64,000 bases of DNA from Pseudochrobactrum asaccharolyticum (GTDB lineage Bacteria > Pseudomonadota > Alphaproteobacteria > Rhizobiales > Rhizobiaceae). The notes beneath the pieces are model-generated. The model saw only the letters and a program-made list of their open reading frames with translations. It was not told the origin of the DNA and ran no database searches. The translations under genes were made by a program, and so were the position numbers. Within the stretch, counting starts at the first letter, position 1. Each line of letters begins with the position of its first letter. The stretch spans positions 310,001-374,000 of the forward strand of contig NZ_QNRH01000002.1 in the NCBI RefSeq assembly GCF_003314995.1, given 5' to 3'. This document shows, piece by piece, positions 1 through 9,351 of this stretch.

Positions 1-1
1 C

Positions 2-379
2 GCAACACCGAACTACATCAAAAAGGCCAAGATTATCAAAACTGTTGATCTTGTTGACATGCTGAAAACTGAGAAAAACATCCTGCTGATTGATACTGGC
101 GGCTTACGGGAAACATTGCCGGAGGCCTATTCTCTGGTCGATGCCGGTACAGACGGCAGCACCACAGATCGTTTTCAGTCTGCACTGAATGAATGGCTGA
201 TGGATAAAACCAAAGGTCAGCGGGACGTGAAACTGGTCTTTTTCGGTCAGAGTATGCAGGAGCGCACCTCATTTAATGCTGCTTTGCGGGCAGGCACCTT
301 GGGCTGGCCGACCTATTGGTATCGCGGCGGTCTGGAAGCATGGCTCGCCAACGGCCTGCCGACAGTGACGCTGAAATGA
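2..379 (+). CDS. Rhodanese-like domain protein, 5' end outside window
   Basis: The reading frame is open to the left edge, so the first bases belong to a longer gene; 125 residues are visible. The C-terminal pattern (NAALRA, then WYRGGLEAW and a final GLP) is typical of rhodanese-fold proteins, notably the group that normally carries a CxxCW active-site motif. Here the matching stretch is GQSMQERTSF and the visible part has no cysteine at all, so sulfurtransferase chemistry of the usual kind is not possible from this part. It probably acts as a binding or structural module. The family assignment rests on the C-terminal motif only. The next gene starts 53 bases downstream on the same strand. 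Confidence 0.7.
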   Translation, partial: ATPNYIKKAKIIKTVDLVDMLKTEKNILLIDTGGLRETLPEAYSLVDAGTDGSTTDRFQSALNEWLMDKTKGQRDVKLVFFGQSMQERTSFNAALRAGTLGWPTYWYRGGLEAWLANGLPTVTLK

Positions 380-432
380 CCGGTTACTATGGGGCAAAGC
401 CGGATGATGCCGATATTCAGGAACAGCACATT

Positions 433-837
433 ATGAATAAAAACAAACAAAATTTCTCAGGCAAACTGGTGCTTGCGGCCGCTATCCTAAGCACAATGCT
501 GATGAGCAATACCGGTTTTGCGCAGGAAAAATCCATTGATTCATATTATGCACGGCTGAGCAAAAAAGATCATTACAACTCATCAGGTAATCTCCTGACC
601 AAAGTTGAAGGTATTATCCAGCAGGATCGTGCCAATGTTTATGCGCTTGGACATCGCGACCCGGAAGACAATCTGGATTTCTTTTTTGACATCAAAGAAA
701 ACCGCGCTTTGATTGGTAAACTGATAGCCAACAGCCAGATCAGTGATGAAACCAGTGCCGCAATTATTAACGGTACACCGCTGGTATTTGTGCAAATCTA
801 TAATGGCTATGTCAAAATCAAAGTCATGCCTGAATAA
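433..837 (+). CDS. Small exported protein of unknown function
   Basis: A 134-residue protein that I do not recognise. The N-terminus is a clear Sec signal peptide: a lysine-rich start, a hydrophobic core (KLVLAAAILSTMLM) and a probable cut after GFA, before QEKS. The mature part of about 105 residues is polar and mixed, without cysteines or evident repeats, so it is probably a soluble periplasmic protein. The ATG at 433 was chosen because it places the signal peptide at the very start and has AGGA upstream; longer in-frame starts run back into the rhodanese gene. It probably shares a transcript with that gene and is followed directly by a strong terminator. Confidence 0.65.
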   Translation: MNKNKQNFSGKLVLAAAILSTMLMSNTGFAQEKSIDSYYARLSKKDHYNSSGNLLTKVEGIIQQDRANVYALGHRDPEDNLDFFFDIKENRALIGKLIANSQISDETSAAIINGTPLVFVQIYNGYVKIKVMPE

Positions 838-838
838 G

Positions 839-870
839 AAAAGGCCGGTGAAATCACCGGCCTTTATGCT
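839..870 (+). terminator. Rho-independent terminator after the small exported protein
   Basis: A perfect 10-bp stem (AAGGCCGGTG at 841-850 with CACCGGCCTT at 855-864) and a 4-base loop lies right behind the stop codon at 837, followed by a short T-containing stretch. Confidence 0.8.
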
Positions 871-891
871 TTTACAGTGATTCCAGTTAAG

Positions 892-976
892 ATTGAATCG
901 TTGGAACCGCTGTAACTATTTGTTTTTACGCATTATCCATTGCCAAAACCGGTTCCCGCTTTTGCTGGAAATGCTA
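892..976. repeat. Degenerate copy of the TAGAGCG intergenic repeat
   Basis: The stretch contains TTGGAACCGCT, then TTTGTTTTTACGCAT, AAAACCG and a final GGAAATGCT. The same blocks occur in the same order at 56784-56887, and several recur at 61736-61872. The outer TAGAGCG arm is eroded here. Such elements are frequent between genes in Brucellaceae and relatives. Confidence 0.6.
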
Positions 977-988
977 TAAAGTCAAAAC

Positions 989-1729
989 TTATTTTCCGGC
1001 CAGATAGTCCGGCAGGTCTGCAATGGATGACAGCACAATATCCGCCAGCGGTTCCAGAACCTCACGCGGGCTGTTGCCTGTCAGCACACCAACCGCCAGA
1101 CCGGCCTTAGCTGCTCTGGCACATTCCATATCATGCGGATTGTCACCAACCATAGCCACTTGCGCCGGTGTAACACCAACCGTTTCAGCAAAATGCAGCA
1201 ACGGATCCGCATAAGGTTTGGCGCGTGCTGCCGTGTCATAGCCGATAAAGCCGGAGAACAGATTGCTGATCCCCAAAGCTTCTGCCGTTGCACGGGCACC
1301 GGCCTCGGAATCATTGGTGGCAATCCCTAAGATAAAACCTGCCTGTTTCAGCGCCTGCAATGTCTGGCTCAGAGCTTCAACGGCAACTGCCTGTTTTGCT
1401 CCTTCTTCAACACCATAGACATCATATTCCGCGACACGCGCACGGCGCTGTTCATCCGTATCCTGCGGATGCCAGAGCGCAACAATATCTTCAACCGTAC
1501 CGGCGGCAATCACAGAATTCGCGCGGAATTTCTCCGCTTCGGCATCATAGCCACCGGCATCCAGCAATGACTTTGCAAGCACATCATCACCGGCAGCAGA
1601 GCGTCTGGCCAGTTCACAGGAAATGGAATACCAGGTCCTGTTGAAATCAACCAGCGTGCCATCCTTATCGAAAAGAATAGCACGAATTGCTTTTTCAGAG
1701 CCGGACGGCGCTGCTACAGTTTCAGACAT
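989..1729 (-). CDS. HAD-family phosphatase, phosphoglycolate-phosphatase-like
   Basis: A 246-residue cytoplasmic hydrolase of the haloacid dehalogenase superfamily. Motif I is DKDGTLVD (residues 21-28) with the nucleophile aspartate; motif II is GIATND; motif III is the lysine in RAKPYADP; motif IV is VGDNPHDMECA with the acidic metal ligands. Length and cap arrangement fit Gph-type phosphatases, but the substrate cannot be read from the sequence. Its ATG overlaps the stop codon of the upstream deacylase gene by one base (TAATG at 1727-1731), which implies translational coupling and perhaps a shared pathway. Confidence 0.85.
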   Translation of the reverse strand: MSETVAAPSGSEKAIRAILFDKDGTLVDFNRTWYSISCELARRSAAGDDVLAKSLLDAGGYDAEAEKFRANSVIAAGTVEDIVALWHPQDTDEQRRARVAEYDVYGVEEGAKQAVAVEALSQTLQALKQAGFILGIATNDSEAGARATAEALGISNLFSGFIGYDTAARAKPYADPLLHFAETVGVTPAQVAMVGDNPHDMECARAAKAGLAVGVLTGNSPREVLEPLADIVLSSIADLPDYLAGK

Positions 1730-2790
1730 TATGCCTCCAGTGAACCGGCAGGTTTTGCTTGTGCTGACGGCTCATCGCCGATCAGTTTCATGACATCATC
1801 ACCGCGGCGCAAATAGCGCAGACTGCGATGGGTTAAAACGCGACCGGCCTGCGGCGCACATAACTGAATATCAGATTCCGGCTCGCCCGGAACCGGTACG
1901 ATCGTTGCCAGCAGGTCGCCTTTTTTAACAATATCGCCCAGTGCCACATGATACAGCACCATACCGCCCTGCGGTGCTCGGATCATTTCCACACGCGAGA
2001 AAGGCGCAATCGGCCCGCTGAACGGCTCGCCCAACTGGCTGGAAGCATCATCGACTACACCACGATGAACGAGGAATCGGTATAGCCCTTGCGCATCGGC
2101 AAGACCAGTGGCTGGATTAACATCATTGAGGCCGCGGAATTCAACCGTTGTCACAGCGCGGCGGCGCATATCGCGCTCACTCGCTTTCATGTGCAGCAGC
2201 GGATTAACGCAGGCCTCTTCAAAGGCAGCACTGACCGTTGAATCACCGGCCAGAATAGCAGTTGAACGCAGCGCCGTTGCCAGATCGCGCAAATCTTCCG
2301 CATAATTTTCATGCACATAGAGATAGTTTTCGCTCTCATCATCACAATGCAGATCAAGCACAATCTCATGCTTCAAAGCCAGACGAACCAGCATTGCCTT
2401 GATACGCTTGTCCAGCGATACCGGCGCATCCGGTTCCGGCAGCGCCGAGGTATCGAAATTTTCAAGCAGCGGGAAATTACGATTGAAATTCACGCCGGAG
2501 AAAAAGTCAAAGCGGCCGAGATGCTGATGGCTCTGCCACTGATTGGAAGCCACCGGATTGGCCTGCGGCACAAGGGTGATATTCCCTTTAATCCGGCCTT
2601 CATCAGCAGCTTTTTGCAGCATCGGGATCAGAAAATGTAGTGCTGCCTGCCCCGGCAATTCAGCACCGTGTAAAGATGATTGCAAATAAGCCGTTGGCGC
2701 TGTTGCATCTGTTCCTGCGAACCGCAGGACGCGCATTTCCACCTGAATGCCCGGTACATCACCGGCAAACTGTATCCGATCCGTTTTCAT
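1729..2790 (-). CDS. Succinylglutamate desuccinylase/aspartoacylase-family zinc deacylase
   Basis: A 353-residue protein of the M14-related AstE/AspA family. The zinc motif is HGAE (HxxE) early in the protein, followed by DLHCDD carrying the third ligand. The C-terminal part (from about RAPQGGMVLYHV) looks like the beta-barrel domain of the family, which resembles a biotinyl/lipoyl carrier fold. It would remove an acyl group from an amino-acid-like substrate; which one is unknown. The ATG at 2790 was chosen because GGAG lies five bases upstream; the longer frame begins with TTG. It is coupled to the HAD phosphatase gene downstream. Confidence 0.8.
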   Translation of the reverse strand: MKTDRIQFAGDVPGIQVEMRVLRFAGTDATAPTAYLQSSLHGAELPGQAALHFLIPMLQKAADEGRIKGNITLVPQANPVASNQWQSHQHLGRFDFFSGVNFNRNFPLLENFDTSALPEPDAPVSLDKRIKAMLVRLALKHEIVLDLHCDDESENYLYVHENYAEDLRDLATALRSTAILAGDSTVSAAFEEACVNPLLHMKASERDMRRRAVTTVEFRGLNDVNPATGLADAQGLYRFLVHRGVVDDASSQLGEPFSGPIAPFSRVEMIRAPQGGMVLYHVALGDIVKKGDLLATIVPVPGEPESDIQLCAPQAGRVLTHRSLRYLRRGDDVMKLIGDEPSAQAKPAGSLEA

Positions 2791-3013
2791 TGCTGCTCCA
2801 CCCAAAGCCTTACTATCAGCCAAGCCATTAGACTCCGGCTATCATTACAATCTCTACTACTGAAATTTCAATATTCCCGCTGCCCTCACAGCAGGGAACC
2901 ATCGCTTCAATCTCAGCACAAAACACCAATCCCGATAAATTGTCACGTACTTCCCGACGAAATACGCAAAAACAAAGGGATAGCTGCTTATCGATTTTCA
3001 GAAAACCGAAAAC

Positions 3014-4660
3014 TCAGAGAGACTGACGCAGATGCGCGATCAGACCTTGTGTTGAGGCATCGCGACCATCGGCACTCTGCTTACCGTTCACCACATCCAG
3101 CAATTCAGTTGCCAGCTCTTTGCCAAGCTCAACGCCCCACTGATCAAATGCATTGATGCCGAAGAGTTGTGCTTCAACAAAAACACGATGCTCATAAAGA
3201 GCAATCAAACGGCCAAGCGCAAAAGGCGTCAGCTTGTCATAGATAATCGTAACCGACGGACGATTACCGGAGAACACACGATGCGGGGCAATACGTGCCA
3301 CATCTGCTTCCGGCATTTTGCGCGCACGCAATTGCGCTTGCGCCTCTTCCAGCGTGCGGCCTTTCATCAGAGCTTCGCTCTGCGCCAGACAATTGGCCAG
3401 CAACATCTGGTGCTGTTCCGGCAGTTCCGTTTCATGGCTGTGCACAGCAATCATGAATTCCAGTGGGATCGTATCCGTGCCCTGATGCAACAACTGGAAA
3501 AATGCATGCTGACCATTGGTGCCGGGCTCACCCCAGACCACAGGGCCGGTTGTACCGGAAACCGGCGAGCCGTCACGCTTCACGCTTTTGCCATTGGACT
3601 CCATATCCAGCTGCTGGAAATAAGCAGGCAGACGCGCCAGATGCTGATCGTAAGGGATAATCGCACGGCTGTTAAAGCCGCAAATATCACGATGCCAATA
3701 GCCGATCACACCCAGCAACATCGGCAGGTTCTGCTCGAATGGTGCTGTCCGAAAGTGCTCGTCCATAACATGCGCACCGGCAAGAAATTCTTTAAAACGC
3801 TGTGCGCCGATCGCCAGCATCACCGGCAAACCAATGGACGACCAGACGGAATAGCGACCGCCGACCCAATCCCAAAAACCGAAAACACGCTCCGGTCGGA
3901 TGCCAAAAGCCGCCACCTTATCAAGCGCCGTGGATACCGCCACAAAATGAGCGCCGACAGCCTCTTCCCCCAAAGCATCTGCTACCCATTGACGGGCGGT
4001 TTTGGCGTTGGTCATCGTCTCAATCGTGGTGAAGGTTTTCGACGCAATAATGATCAGTGTGGTTTCCGGATCAAGTTCACGCAGCGTATCGGCAATATGC
4101 GACGGATCAATATTGGAAACAAAATGCGTATTCGGCCCGTCATGATAAGGAGTGAGTGCCAGCGTTGCCATCACCGGCCCGAGATCGGAGCCGCCGATAC
4201 CGATATTGACCACATCCGTAATGCTGCGCCCTGTCGCACCTGCCAGATCACCGGATCGGATTGCCTCACTGAACAGGCTCATACGATGCAGAACCTCCTG
4301 CACCTCCGGCACGACATTTTCCCCGCCGGTGACAATCACATCATCCGGCTTTGCACGCAGCGCCACATGCAGAACGGCGCGATTCTCTGTGTTATTAATC
4401 AGCTCACCGGCGAACATGGCATCGCGCTGCCCTTCGACATTGCAGGCCACCGCCAGATCTTTGAGCAGTACCATTGTCTGATCATTAATCCGGCACTTTG
4501 ACCAGTCGAGCAGAAGATCACCCATTTTAAGAGAAAAACGCTGAAAACGCTGCGGGTCACTGGCAAAAGCCATGCGCATATCCTGCTGCCCGGCAACTGT
4601 CTGCCAATGGGCCTTCAGTGCACGCACACCTGCTGCAATACCCGCTTCATTTCCTGCCAT
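3014..4660 (-). CDS. pgi: Glucose-6-phosphate isomerase
   Basis: A 548-residue cytoplasmic enzyme interconverting glucose 6-phosphate and fructose 6-phosphate, full length for the bacterial family. Both family signatures are present: [14 protein letters not shown] in the middle, and [16 protein letters not shown] near the C-terminus. The active-site block [18 protein letters not shown] lies between them. It is transcribed alone, divergently from the CoxG-like gene, with 223 bases between the two starts. Identification is secure. Confidence 0.97.
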   Translation of the reverse strand: MAGNEAGIAAGVRALKAHWQTVAGQQDMRMAFASDPQRFQRFSLKMGDLLLDWSKCRINDQTMVLLKDLAVACNVEGQRDAMFAGELINNTENRAVLHVALRAKPDDVIVTGGENVVPEVQEVLHRMSLFSEAIRSGDLAGATGRSITDVVNIGIGGSDLGPVMATLALTPYHDGPNTHFVSNIDPSHIADTLRELDPETTLIIIASKTFTTIETMTNAKTARQWVADALGEEAVGAHFVAVSTALDKVAAFGIRPERVFGFWDWVGGRYSVWSSIGLPVMLAIGAQRFKEFLAGAHVMDEHFRTAPFEQNLPMLLGVIGYWHRDICGFNSRAIIPYDQHLARLPAYFQQLDMESNGKSVKRDGSPVSGTTGPVVWGEPGTNGQHAFFQLLHQGTDTIPLEFMIAVHSHETELPEQHQMLLANCLAQSEALMKGRTLEEAQAQLRARKMPEADVARIAPHRVFSGNRPSVTIIYDKLTPFALGRLIALYEHRVFVEAQLFGINAFDQWGVELGKELATELLDVVNGKQSADGRDASTQGLIAHLRQSL

Positions 4661-4883
4661 GCTAATCTCTCCCTAATGAAGAATAACCGCTTCTCAAGTC
4701 ACAACCTATAACACTATAATTATGAACCGATTGAAGTGTTTTAAGGGCATGATAAATAAAAACAAAATTCAGCCGTTGTTTTCTTGTGATTAAAACCGAT
4801 ATCATGATCAGGAATGCAGTCTGCACTTAATTCTGCCTGCACTGCAAGCCCCCTCAGTAAGAGAGAAAATTTAAAGGGTAAAT

Positions 4884-5354
4884 ATGGATCTGACCGGTGA
4901 AGAACGCATCAATGCGCCCAGACAAGCCGTATGGAATGCCATGAATGATGTGGAAATGCTCAAACCCTGTATTCCGGGCTGCGAGACACTGGAACGCCTC
5001 TCTGACACCGACATTCAGGCAGCGATCCGCGTTAATCTCGGCATTATCAAAATCCGTTTTCACGGCTTGCTGATCCTCTCCAATCTCAATCCGCCGTTTT
5101 CCTATACTATCAGCGGTGAAGGTCAGGGTTCTGTCGCCGGTTTTGCCACCGGCAGTGCCGATGTGGAACTGATCGAAGAAAGCCCCGATGTCACTCTTCT
5201 GCGCTACACAATCAACGGCGATGCAGGCGGCAAGATCGCCCAGCTCGGCACTAAATTGCTTGGCAATGCAGCACGCAAAATTGCTGACCGCTTTTTCGCC
5301 AGCATCGGGGAAGAAGCAGCAAAATCAGTCCGTCAGGACAGCTCTATTTTATGA
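4884..5354 (+). CDS. CoxG-like SRPBCC protein (CO dehydrogenase subunit G family)
   Basis: A 156-residue single-domain protein of the START/SRPBCC superfamily, matching the CoxG group: an N-terminal INAPRQAVWNAMND block, the CIPGCE motif near residue 30, and GKIAQLGTKLLG before the C-terminal helix. CoxG proteins help mature or anchor molybdenum hydroxylases of the CO-dehydrogenase type. No such hydroxylase gene lies nearby, so here the role is unknown. AAAGGG precedes the ATG. It stands alone, 330 bases before preT. Confidence 0.85.
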   Translation: MDLTGEERINAPRQAVWNAMNDVEMLKPCIPGCETLERLSDTDIQAAIRVNLGIIKIRFHGLLILSNLNPPFSYTISGEGQGSVAGFATGSADVELIEESPDVTLLRYTINGDAGGKIAQLGTKLLGNAARKIADRFFASIGEEAAKSVRQDSSIL

Positions 5355-5684
5355 GTATTATCGTCATATTTTGACCATCTGATAAAAAATTTGACCTTCC
5401 GCAAAAATCTGTCATGCTGAAGTCACAGCAGCAAAAAAGCATGCGTACAAAAAATGCTTTGCTCTGACAGATTGCGGAACCGGCGTTTAATAAGGGAACC
5501 ACGCCGCTTCCTCACCATGCAGCAATGAATCATGCGGAGCGCATATCACATGCGTTCTGAGACAGCTTTCGCATAACCGGATTTGTCTGCACTTATTCGT
5601 ACAGCATCCGGCGACTCTGACATCTTGTTTTTAGTGCATTCTCGCGAACACAATTTGCGAAATGCCCGGGAGGAGTGAAAGGGC
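5355..5684. other. Intergenic region upstream of preT with candidate operator
   Basis: No gene is seen. The left part holds the candidate RutR-type site described separately. A 7-bp inverted repeat (AAAGCAT/ATGCTTT, 5436-5460) and a second short one (GCGCAT...ATGCG, about 5538-5555) follow. The promoter of preT must lie here, but I could not place it. Confidence 0.5.
5371..5386 (+). promoter_or_regulatory. Candidate RutR-type operator
   Basis: TTGACCATCTGATAAA matches the RutR consensus known from E. coli (TTGACCA, two bases, TGGTCAA) at all seven left positions and five of seven right positions. A second TTGACC lies 20 bases further (5391). The pyrimidine genes downstream and the RutR-like gene at 8617-9351 make the assignment plausible. 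It is inferred from pattern only. Confidence 0.45.
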
Positions 5685-7184
5685 ATGAGTGACCATAACG
5701 GGAAACCGGGTATGAACCGCAGTGCGGATACAACCGCACCGGATATCAGACCCAATCGTCTGAATGACTATCAGGATATATTTGCAGATCTGCATCCGCC
5801 GCTCGATAAGCATGAGGCATTGGTCGAGGCTGACCGCTGCTATTTCTGCCATGATGCGCCATGCATGACGGCCTGTCCGACCCATATTGATATTCCGCAA
5901 TTTATCCGCCAGATCGCCGGCGGCAATCCGCAAGGCGCTGCCCGCACCATTCTGAGCGAGAATATCCTCGGCGGCATGTGCGCCCGCGTCTGCCCGACGG
6001 AAACGCTTTGCGAAGAAGCCTGTGTGCGTGAGGCCGCTGAAGGCAAGCCGGTACGTATCGGGCTATTGCAACGCCATGCCACAGATCACCTGATGGACAG
6101 CGGCGTTCATCCTTTCACCCGTGCGCCGGTTACCGGTAAAAGCGTGGCCGTTGTCGGTGCGGGACCTGCCGGTCTTGCCTGCGCCCATGCGCTGGCACGT
6201 GAAGGCCATACGGTGACAATTTTTGAAGCCCGCCCAAAAGGCGGCGGCCTCAATGAATATGGTATCGCCTCCTATAAAAGCGTTGATAATTTTGCCGCGC
6301 GGGAACTGGAATTCATTCTGAAAATCGGCGGCATCACCATTGAAACCGGTAAAGCGCTGGGTAAAGACATCCAGCTGGATGCGCTACGCTCCGGTTATGA
6401 CGCCGTGTTTCTGGGGCTTGGCCTTGGCGGCACAAACCGGCTGCATATTGCCGGTGAAGATGCCGACAACGTGCTGGACGCCGTGCGTACCATTGCCGAA
6501 TTACGTCAAAGCTCTGACCTCTCCCGCCTGAATATCGGCAATGATGTTGTCGTCATCGGCGGTGGTATGACGGCCATTGATATTGCTGTGCAGATCAAGC
6601 GGTTAGGTGCGGAAAATGTAACACTGGCCTATCGCCGTGGTCGTGAGCATATGAATGCCAGCGTCTATGAACAGCAACTCGCGCAGATGGAAGGCGTGCT
6701 GATCCGCGATAATCTGCAACCGGAAGAAATTCTGCTCAATGATCAGGGACAGGCCATAGCCATACGCCTCGCCCAAACAGAGCAGCGTGACGGCAAACTG
6801 GTTGCAACCGGTGCCACACTCACTGTGCCGGCTGATCAGATTTACAAGGCCATCGGGCAAAAACTCGACGGCCAAGGCCTTGGTGCCAGCGGCATAGAAA
6901 TGAGCGGCGGCAGGATTAAAACTGACGCTGAAAACCGCACCAGTATGCAGGGCATCTGGGCTGGCGGCGACTGTGTGGCAGGTGGTCAGGACTTGACTGT
7001 TTCCTCCGTGCAGGACGGCAAAGTTGCAGCGCAATCCATCCATCAGCATCTGATGCAGCTGCCGGAAGCCGTCAGCGGTTTTGCTGAGGCCGTACTGGCA
7101 GCCAATCGCAAGGATCTGCCAAGCCTCTGGCCGCAAACTCCGTCCGTTCACACCCACGCGACCTCCTCGGCAAAGGATCACTGA
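5685..7184 (+). CDS. preT: NAD-dependent dihydropyrimidine dehydrogenase, subunit PreT
   Basis: A 499-residue flavoprotein, the electron-input subunit of the enzyme that reduces uracil and thymine to their dihydro forms. The N-terminal third carries cysteine clusters for iron-sulfur centres (CYFCHDAPCMTACP, then CARVCPTETLCEEAC). A first dinucleotide-binding motif follows (VVGAGPAGLACA, about residue 153), then a second one (VVVIGGGMTAIDIA) and a GDCVAGG near the end, as in the small subunit of glutamate synthase. A strong GGAGGAG precedes the ATG. The stop codon is one base before the preA start, so the two subunits are made together. Confidence 0.95.
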   Translation: MSDHNGKPGMNRSADTTAPDIRPNRLNDYQDIFADLHPPLDKHEALVEADRCYFCHDAPCMTACPTHIDIPQFIRQIAGGNPQGAARTILSENILGGMCARVCPTETLCEEACVREAAEGKPVRIGLLQRHATDHLMDSGVHPFTRAPVTGKSVAVVGAGPAGLACAHALAREGHTVTIFEARPKGGGLNEYGIASYKSVDNFAARELEFILKIGGITIETGKALGKDIQLDALRSGYDAVFLGLGLGGTNRLHIAGEDADNVLDAVRTIAELRQSSDLSRLNIGNDVVVIGGGMTAIDIAVQIKRLGAENVTLAYRRGREHMNASVYEQQLAQMEGVLIRDNLQPEEILLNDQGQAIAIRLAQTEQRDGKLVATGATLTVPADQIYKAIGQKLDGQGLGASGIEMSGGRIKTDAENRTSMQGIWAGGDCVAGGQDLTVSSVQDGKVAAQSIHQHLMQLPEAVSGFAEAVLAANRKDLPSLWPQTPSVHTHATSSAKDH

Positions 7185-7185
7185 C

Positions 7186-8499
7186 ATGGCTGATCTGACC
7201 ACGAATTTTCTCGGTATCCGTTCCCCTAATCCGTTCTGGCTGGCCTCTGCCCCTCCAACCGACAAAGCCTACAATGTGGAGCGTGCTTTCAAGGCCGGTT
7301 GGGGTGGTGTTGTCTGGAAAACACTGGGGGCTGAAGGCCCGCCGGTCGTCAATGTCAACGGCCCGCGCTATGGTGCCATCTGGGGCGCTGATCGCAGATT
7401 GCTCGGTTTCAACAATATTGAGCTGATTACCGACCGCTCACTGGAAATCAACCTGCGTGAAATGAAAGAGGTCAAAAGCCGCTGGCCTGACCGCGCGCTG
7501 ATTGCCTCTATCATGGTGCCTTGCGAAGAAGAGGCATGGAAAGCCATTCTGCCACGGGTGGAAGAAACCGGCGCCGATGGTATTGAACTGAATTTCGGTT
7601 GTCCGCACGGCATGAGCGAGCGCGGCATGGGTGCCGCTGTCGGTCAGGTGCCGGAATATGTGGCGATGGTGGTGAAATGGTGCAAACAATATAGCCGTAT
7701 GCCGGTGATCACCAAACTCACCCCGAATATCAGCGATATCCGTATGCCTGCACGGGCTGCCAAACATGCCGGTACAGATGCCGTATCGCTGATCAATACC
7801 ATCAACTCCATCGTGTCGATTGACCTCGACAATTTTGCCCCGCAACCAAGTATCGACGGACGCGGTTCCCACGGCGGCTATTGCGGCCCTGCGGTCAAAC
7901 CGATTGCGCTAAACATGGTGGCCGAAATTGCCCGCGATCCGGAAACACGGGGACTGCCGATGTCGGGTATCGGCGGCATCACCACATGGCGCGATGCGGC
8001 GGAATATATTTCGCTCGGCTGCGGCACAGTTCAGGTCTGTACGGCGGCCATGACCTATGGTTTCAAGGTTGTACAGGAGATGATTGACGGTCTGTCCGAC
8101 TGGATGGACAGCAAAGGCTATCATTCACTGGATGACTTCCGTGGTCTTGCTGCCCCACAGGTCACCGACTGGCAATATCTCAACCTCAATTACACCACCA
8201 AAGCGCGGATTGATCAGGATGCCTGCATCAAATGCGGCCGCTGCCATATTGTCTGCGAGGATACATCCCATCAGGCAATTACATCTATGGTCGATGGTGT
8301 GCGTCATTTTGAGGTGATTGATGAAGAATGTGTCGGCTGCAATCTCTGTGTGAGCGTCTGCCCTGTGCAGGATTGTATTACCATGGAGCAGGTTTCCGGC
8401 ATTGATCCGCGCACCAAAGAACCGATCAGCCCTGATTATGCCAATTGGACGACCCATCCGAACAATCCGATGGCGCGACACAAACAGGCTGCGGAATAG
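7186..8499 (+). CDS. preA: NAD-dependent dihydropyrimidine dehydrogenase, subunit PreA
   Basis: A 437-residue catalytic subunit with an FMN barrel like class I dihydroorotate dehydrogenase (NPFWLASAPPT near the start; ELNFGCPHGMSERGMGAA; GIGGI; CGTVQVCTAAM) followed by a ferredoxin domain with two 4Fe-4S motifs (CIKCGRCHIVCED and CVGCNLCVSVCPV). With PreT it performs the first step of reductive pyrimidine degradation. The ATG at 7186 was chosen because the protein then begins like its family (MADLTTNFLG); the longer frame overlaps preT. A hairpin follows. Confidence 0.95.
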   Translation: MADLTTNFLGIRSPNPFWLASAPPTDKAYNVERAFKAGWGGVVWKTLGAEGPPVVNVNGPRYGAIWGADRRLLGFNNIELITDRSLEINLREMKEVKSRWPDRALIASIMVPCEEEAWKAILPRVEETGADGIELNFGCPHGMSERGMGAAVGQVPEYVAMVVKWCKQYSRMPVITKLTPNISDIRMPARAAKHAGTDAVSLINTINSIVSIDLDNFAPQPSIDGRGSHGGYCGPAVKPIALNMVAEIARDPETRGLPMSGIGGITTWRDAAEYISLGCGTVQVCTAAMTYGFKVVQEMIDGLSDWMDSKGYHSLDDFRGLAAPQVTDWQYLNLNYTTKARIDQDACIKCGRCHIVCEDTSHQAITSMVDGVRHFEVIDEECVGCNLCVSVCPVQDCITMEQVSGIDPRTKEPISPDYANWTTHPNNPMARHKQAAE

Positions 8500-8548
8500 G
8501 AGCGGTCAACTGTGACAAGACAGACAGTCATCACAGCACATAACACAG

Positions 8549-8580
8549 ATAGCGGCAGCAATCTTTCTGCCGCTATTCCT
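8549..8580. terminator. Hairpin between preA and rutR-like gene
   Basis: A perfect 10-bp stem (ATAGCGGCAG at 8549-8558 with CTGCCGCTAT at 8567-8576) sits between the two convergent genes. The T-tract is weak, so efficiency is uncertain. Behind it, TTTAACCCC-type blocks recur at about 8587-8630. Confidence 0.6.
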
Positions 8581-8616
8581 CCCCGCTTAACCCCGTCTTG
8601 TTTAACCCCTCTCTGT

Positions 8617-9351
8617 TTAACGAGGACGGATACCATTAAGCAGAATAGCGCTCACAGCCTGCACCGTATTTTCACAACAATCCGGCGCATCAAATTTCTC
8701 GCCAAGCACGGCGCGCAATTGTGTTTCAAAGTCAGAATAATGCTGCGTCGTTGCCCAGATCGTAAAGATCAGATGATGCGGATCGGTTTTGGCCAGCCTG
8801 CCCTCATCCATCCATTGCCCGATTACCGCAGCCTTTTCATCCACCAGCCTGCGCATATCCTCTTGCAAGAAAGTGCCGATCGCCGGTGCGCCATGCATAA
8901 TTTCGTTGGCAAAGAGGCGCGATGCAGCGGGATTGCGAAACGCCATTTCAATCTTGTTACGGATGTAAGTGCCAAGCTCTTCCAGCGGTTCGCCCTGCGG
9001 ATCAATGGCCTGCATCGAAGCCAGCCATTCTTCCATCGTTTGCTGCAAAACGGTGGTATAAATCTCCTCCTTGCGGCGGAAGTAATACAGAAGATTGGGC
9101 TTCGACATGCCGGATTTCAGTGCAATCTGGTCGATGGTAGAGCCGCGAAAACCATAGGTGGAGAACACATCCAGCGCCGCTTCCAGAATGAGTTTGCGGT
9201 TCATCTCCTGAATACGCGACAGATTCTCCGGCGCGGGCTCCCCGTCCGTTTGCCATTGCGGCGAGAGTTTCAGAGAGCGCTTGGTACGAGCAAGCGTTTT
9301 ATCCTGCGGCATGTCGGAAGTCTCTTTGACCGCTTTCGGTTTCCGTTCCAT
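8617..9351 (-). CDS. TetR-family regulator, RutR-like
   Basis: A 244-residue regulator. After a charged, probably disordered N-terminus of about 45 residues comes a TetR helix-turn-helix (ILEAALDVFSTYGFRGSTIDQIA, ending SKPNLLYYF, about residues 55-100). The C-terminal part (WLASMQAIDPQGEPLEEL and beyond) resembles the ligand domain of RutR, which senses uracil and thymine in E. coli. It lies between preTA and the genes for the next two steps of the pathway, strong context for a pyrimidine-responsive role. A RutR-type box precedes preT. The ATG at 9351 is the first in frame. Confidence 0.85.
   Translation of the reverse strand: MERKPKAVKETSDMPQDKTLARTKRSLKLSPQWQTDGEPAPENLSRIQEMNRKLILEAALDVFSTYGFRGSTIDQIALKSGMSKPNLLYYFRRKEEIYTTVLQQTMEEWLASMQAIDPQGEPLEELGTYIRNKIEMAFRNPAASRLFANEIMHGAPAIGTFLQEDMRRLVDEKAAVIGQWMDEGRLAKTDPHHLIFTIWATTQHYSDFETQLRAVLGEKFDAPDCCENTVQAVSAILLNGIRPR

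Noticed and set aside
2-379. A functional link between the rhodanese-like protein and the PQQ glucose dehydrogenase
   Set aside because: They are 41 kb apart, and the defining CxxCW motif is missing.
3167-4501. A 444-codon frame opposite pgi
   Set aside because: It is the antisense shadow of a well-conserved gene; the product is histidine/arginine-rich without any motif.
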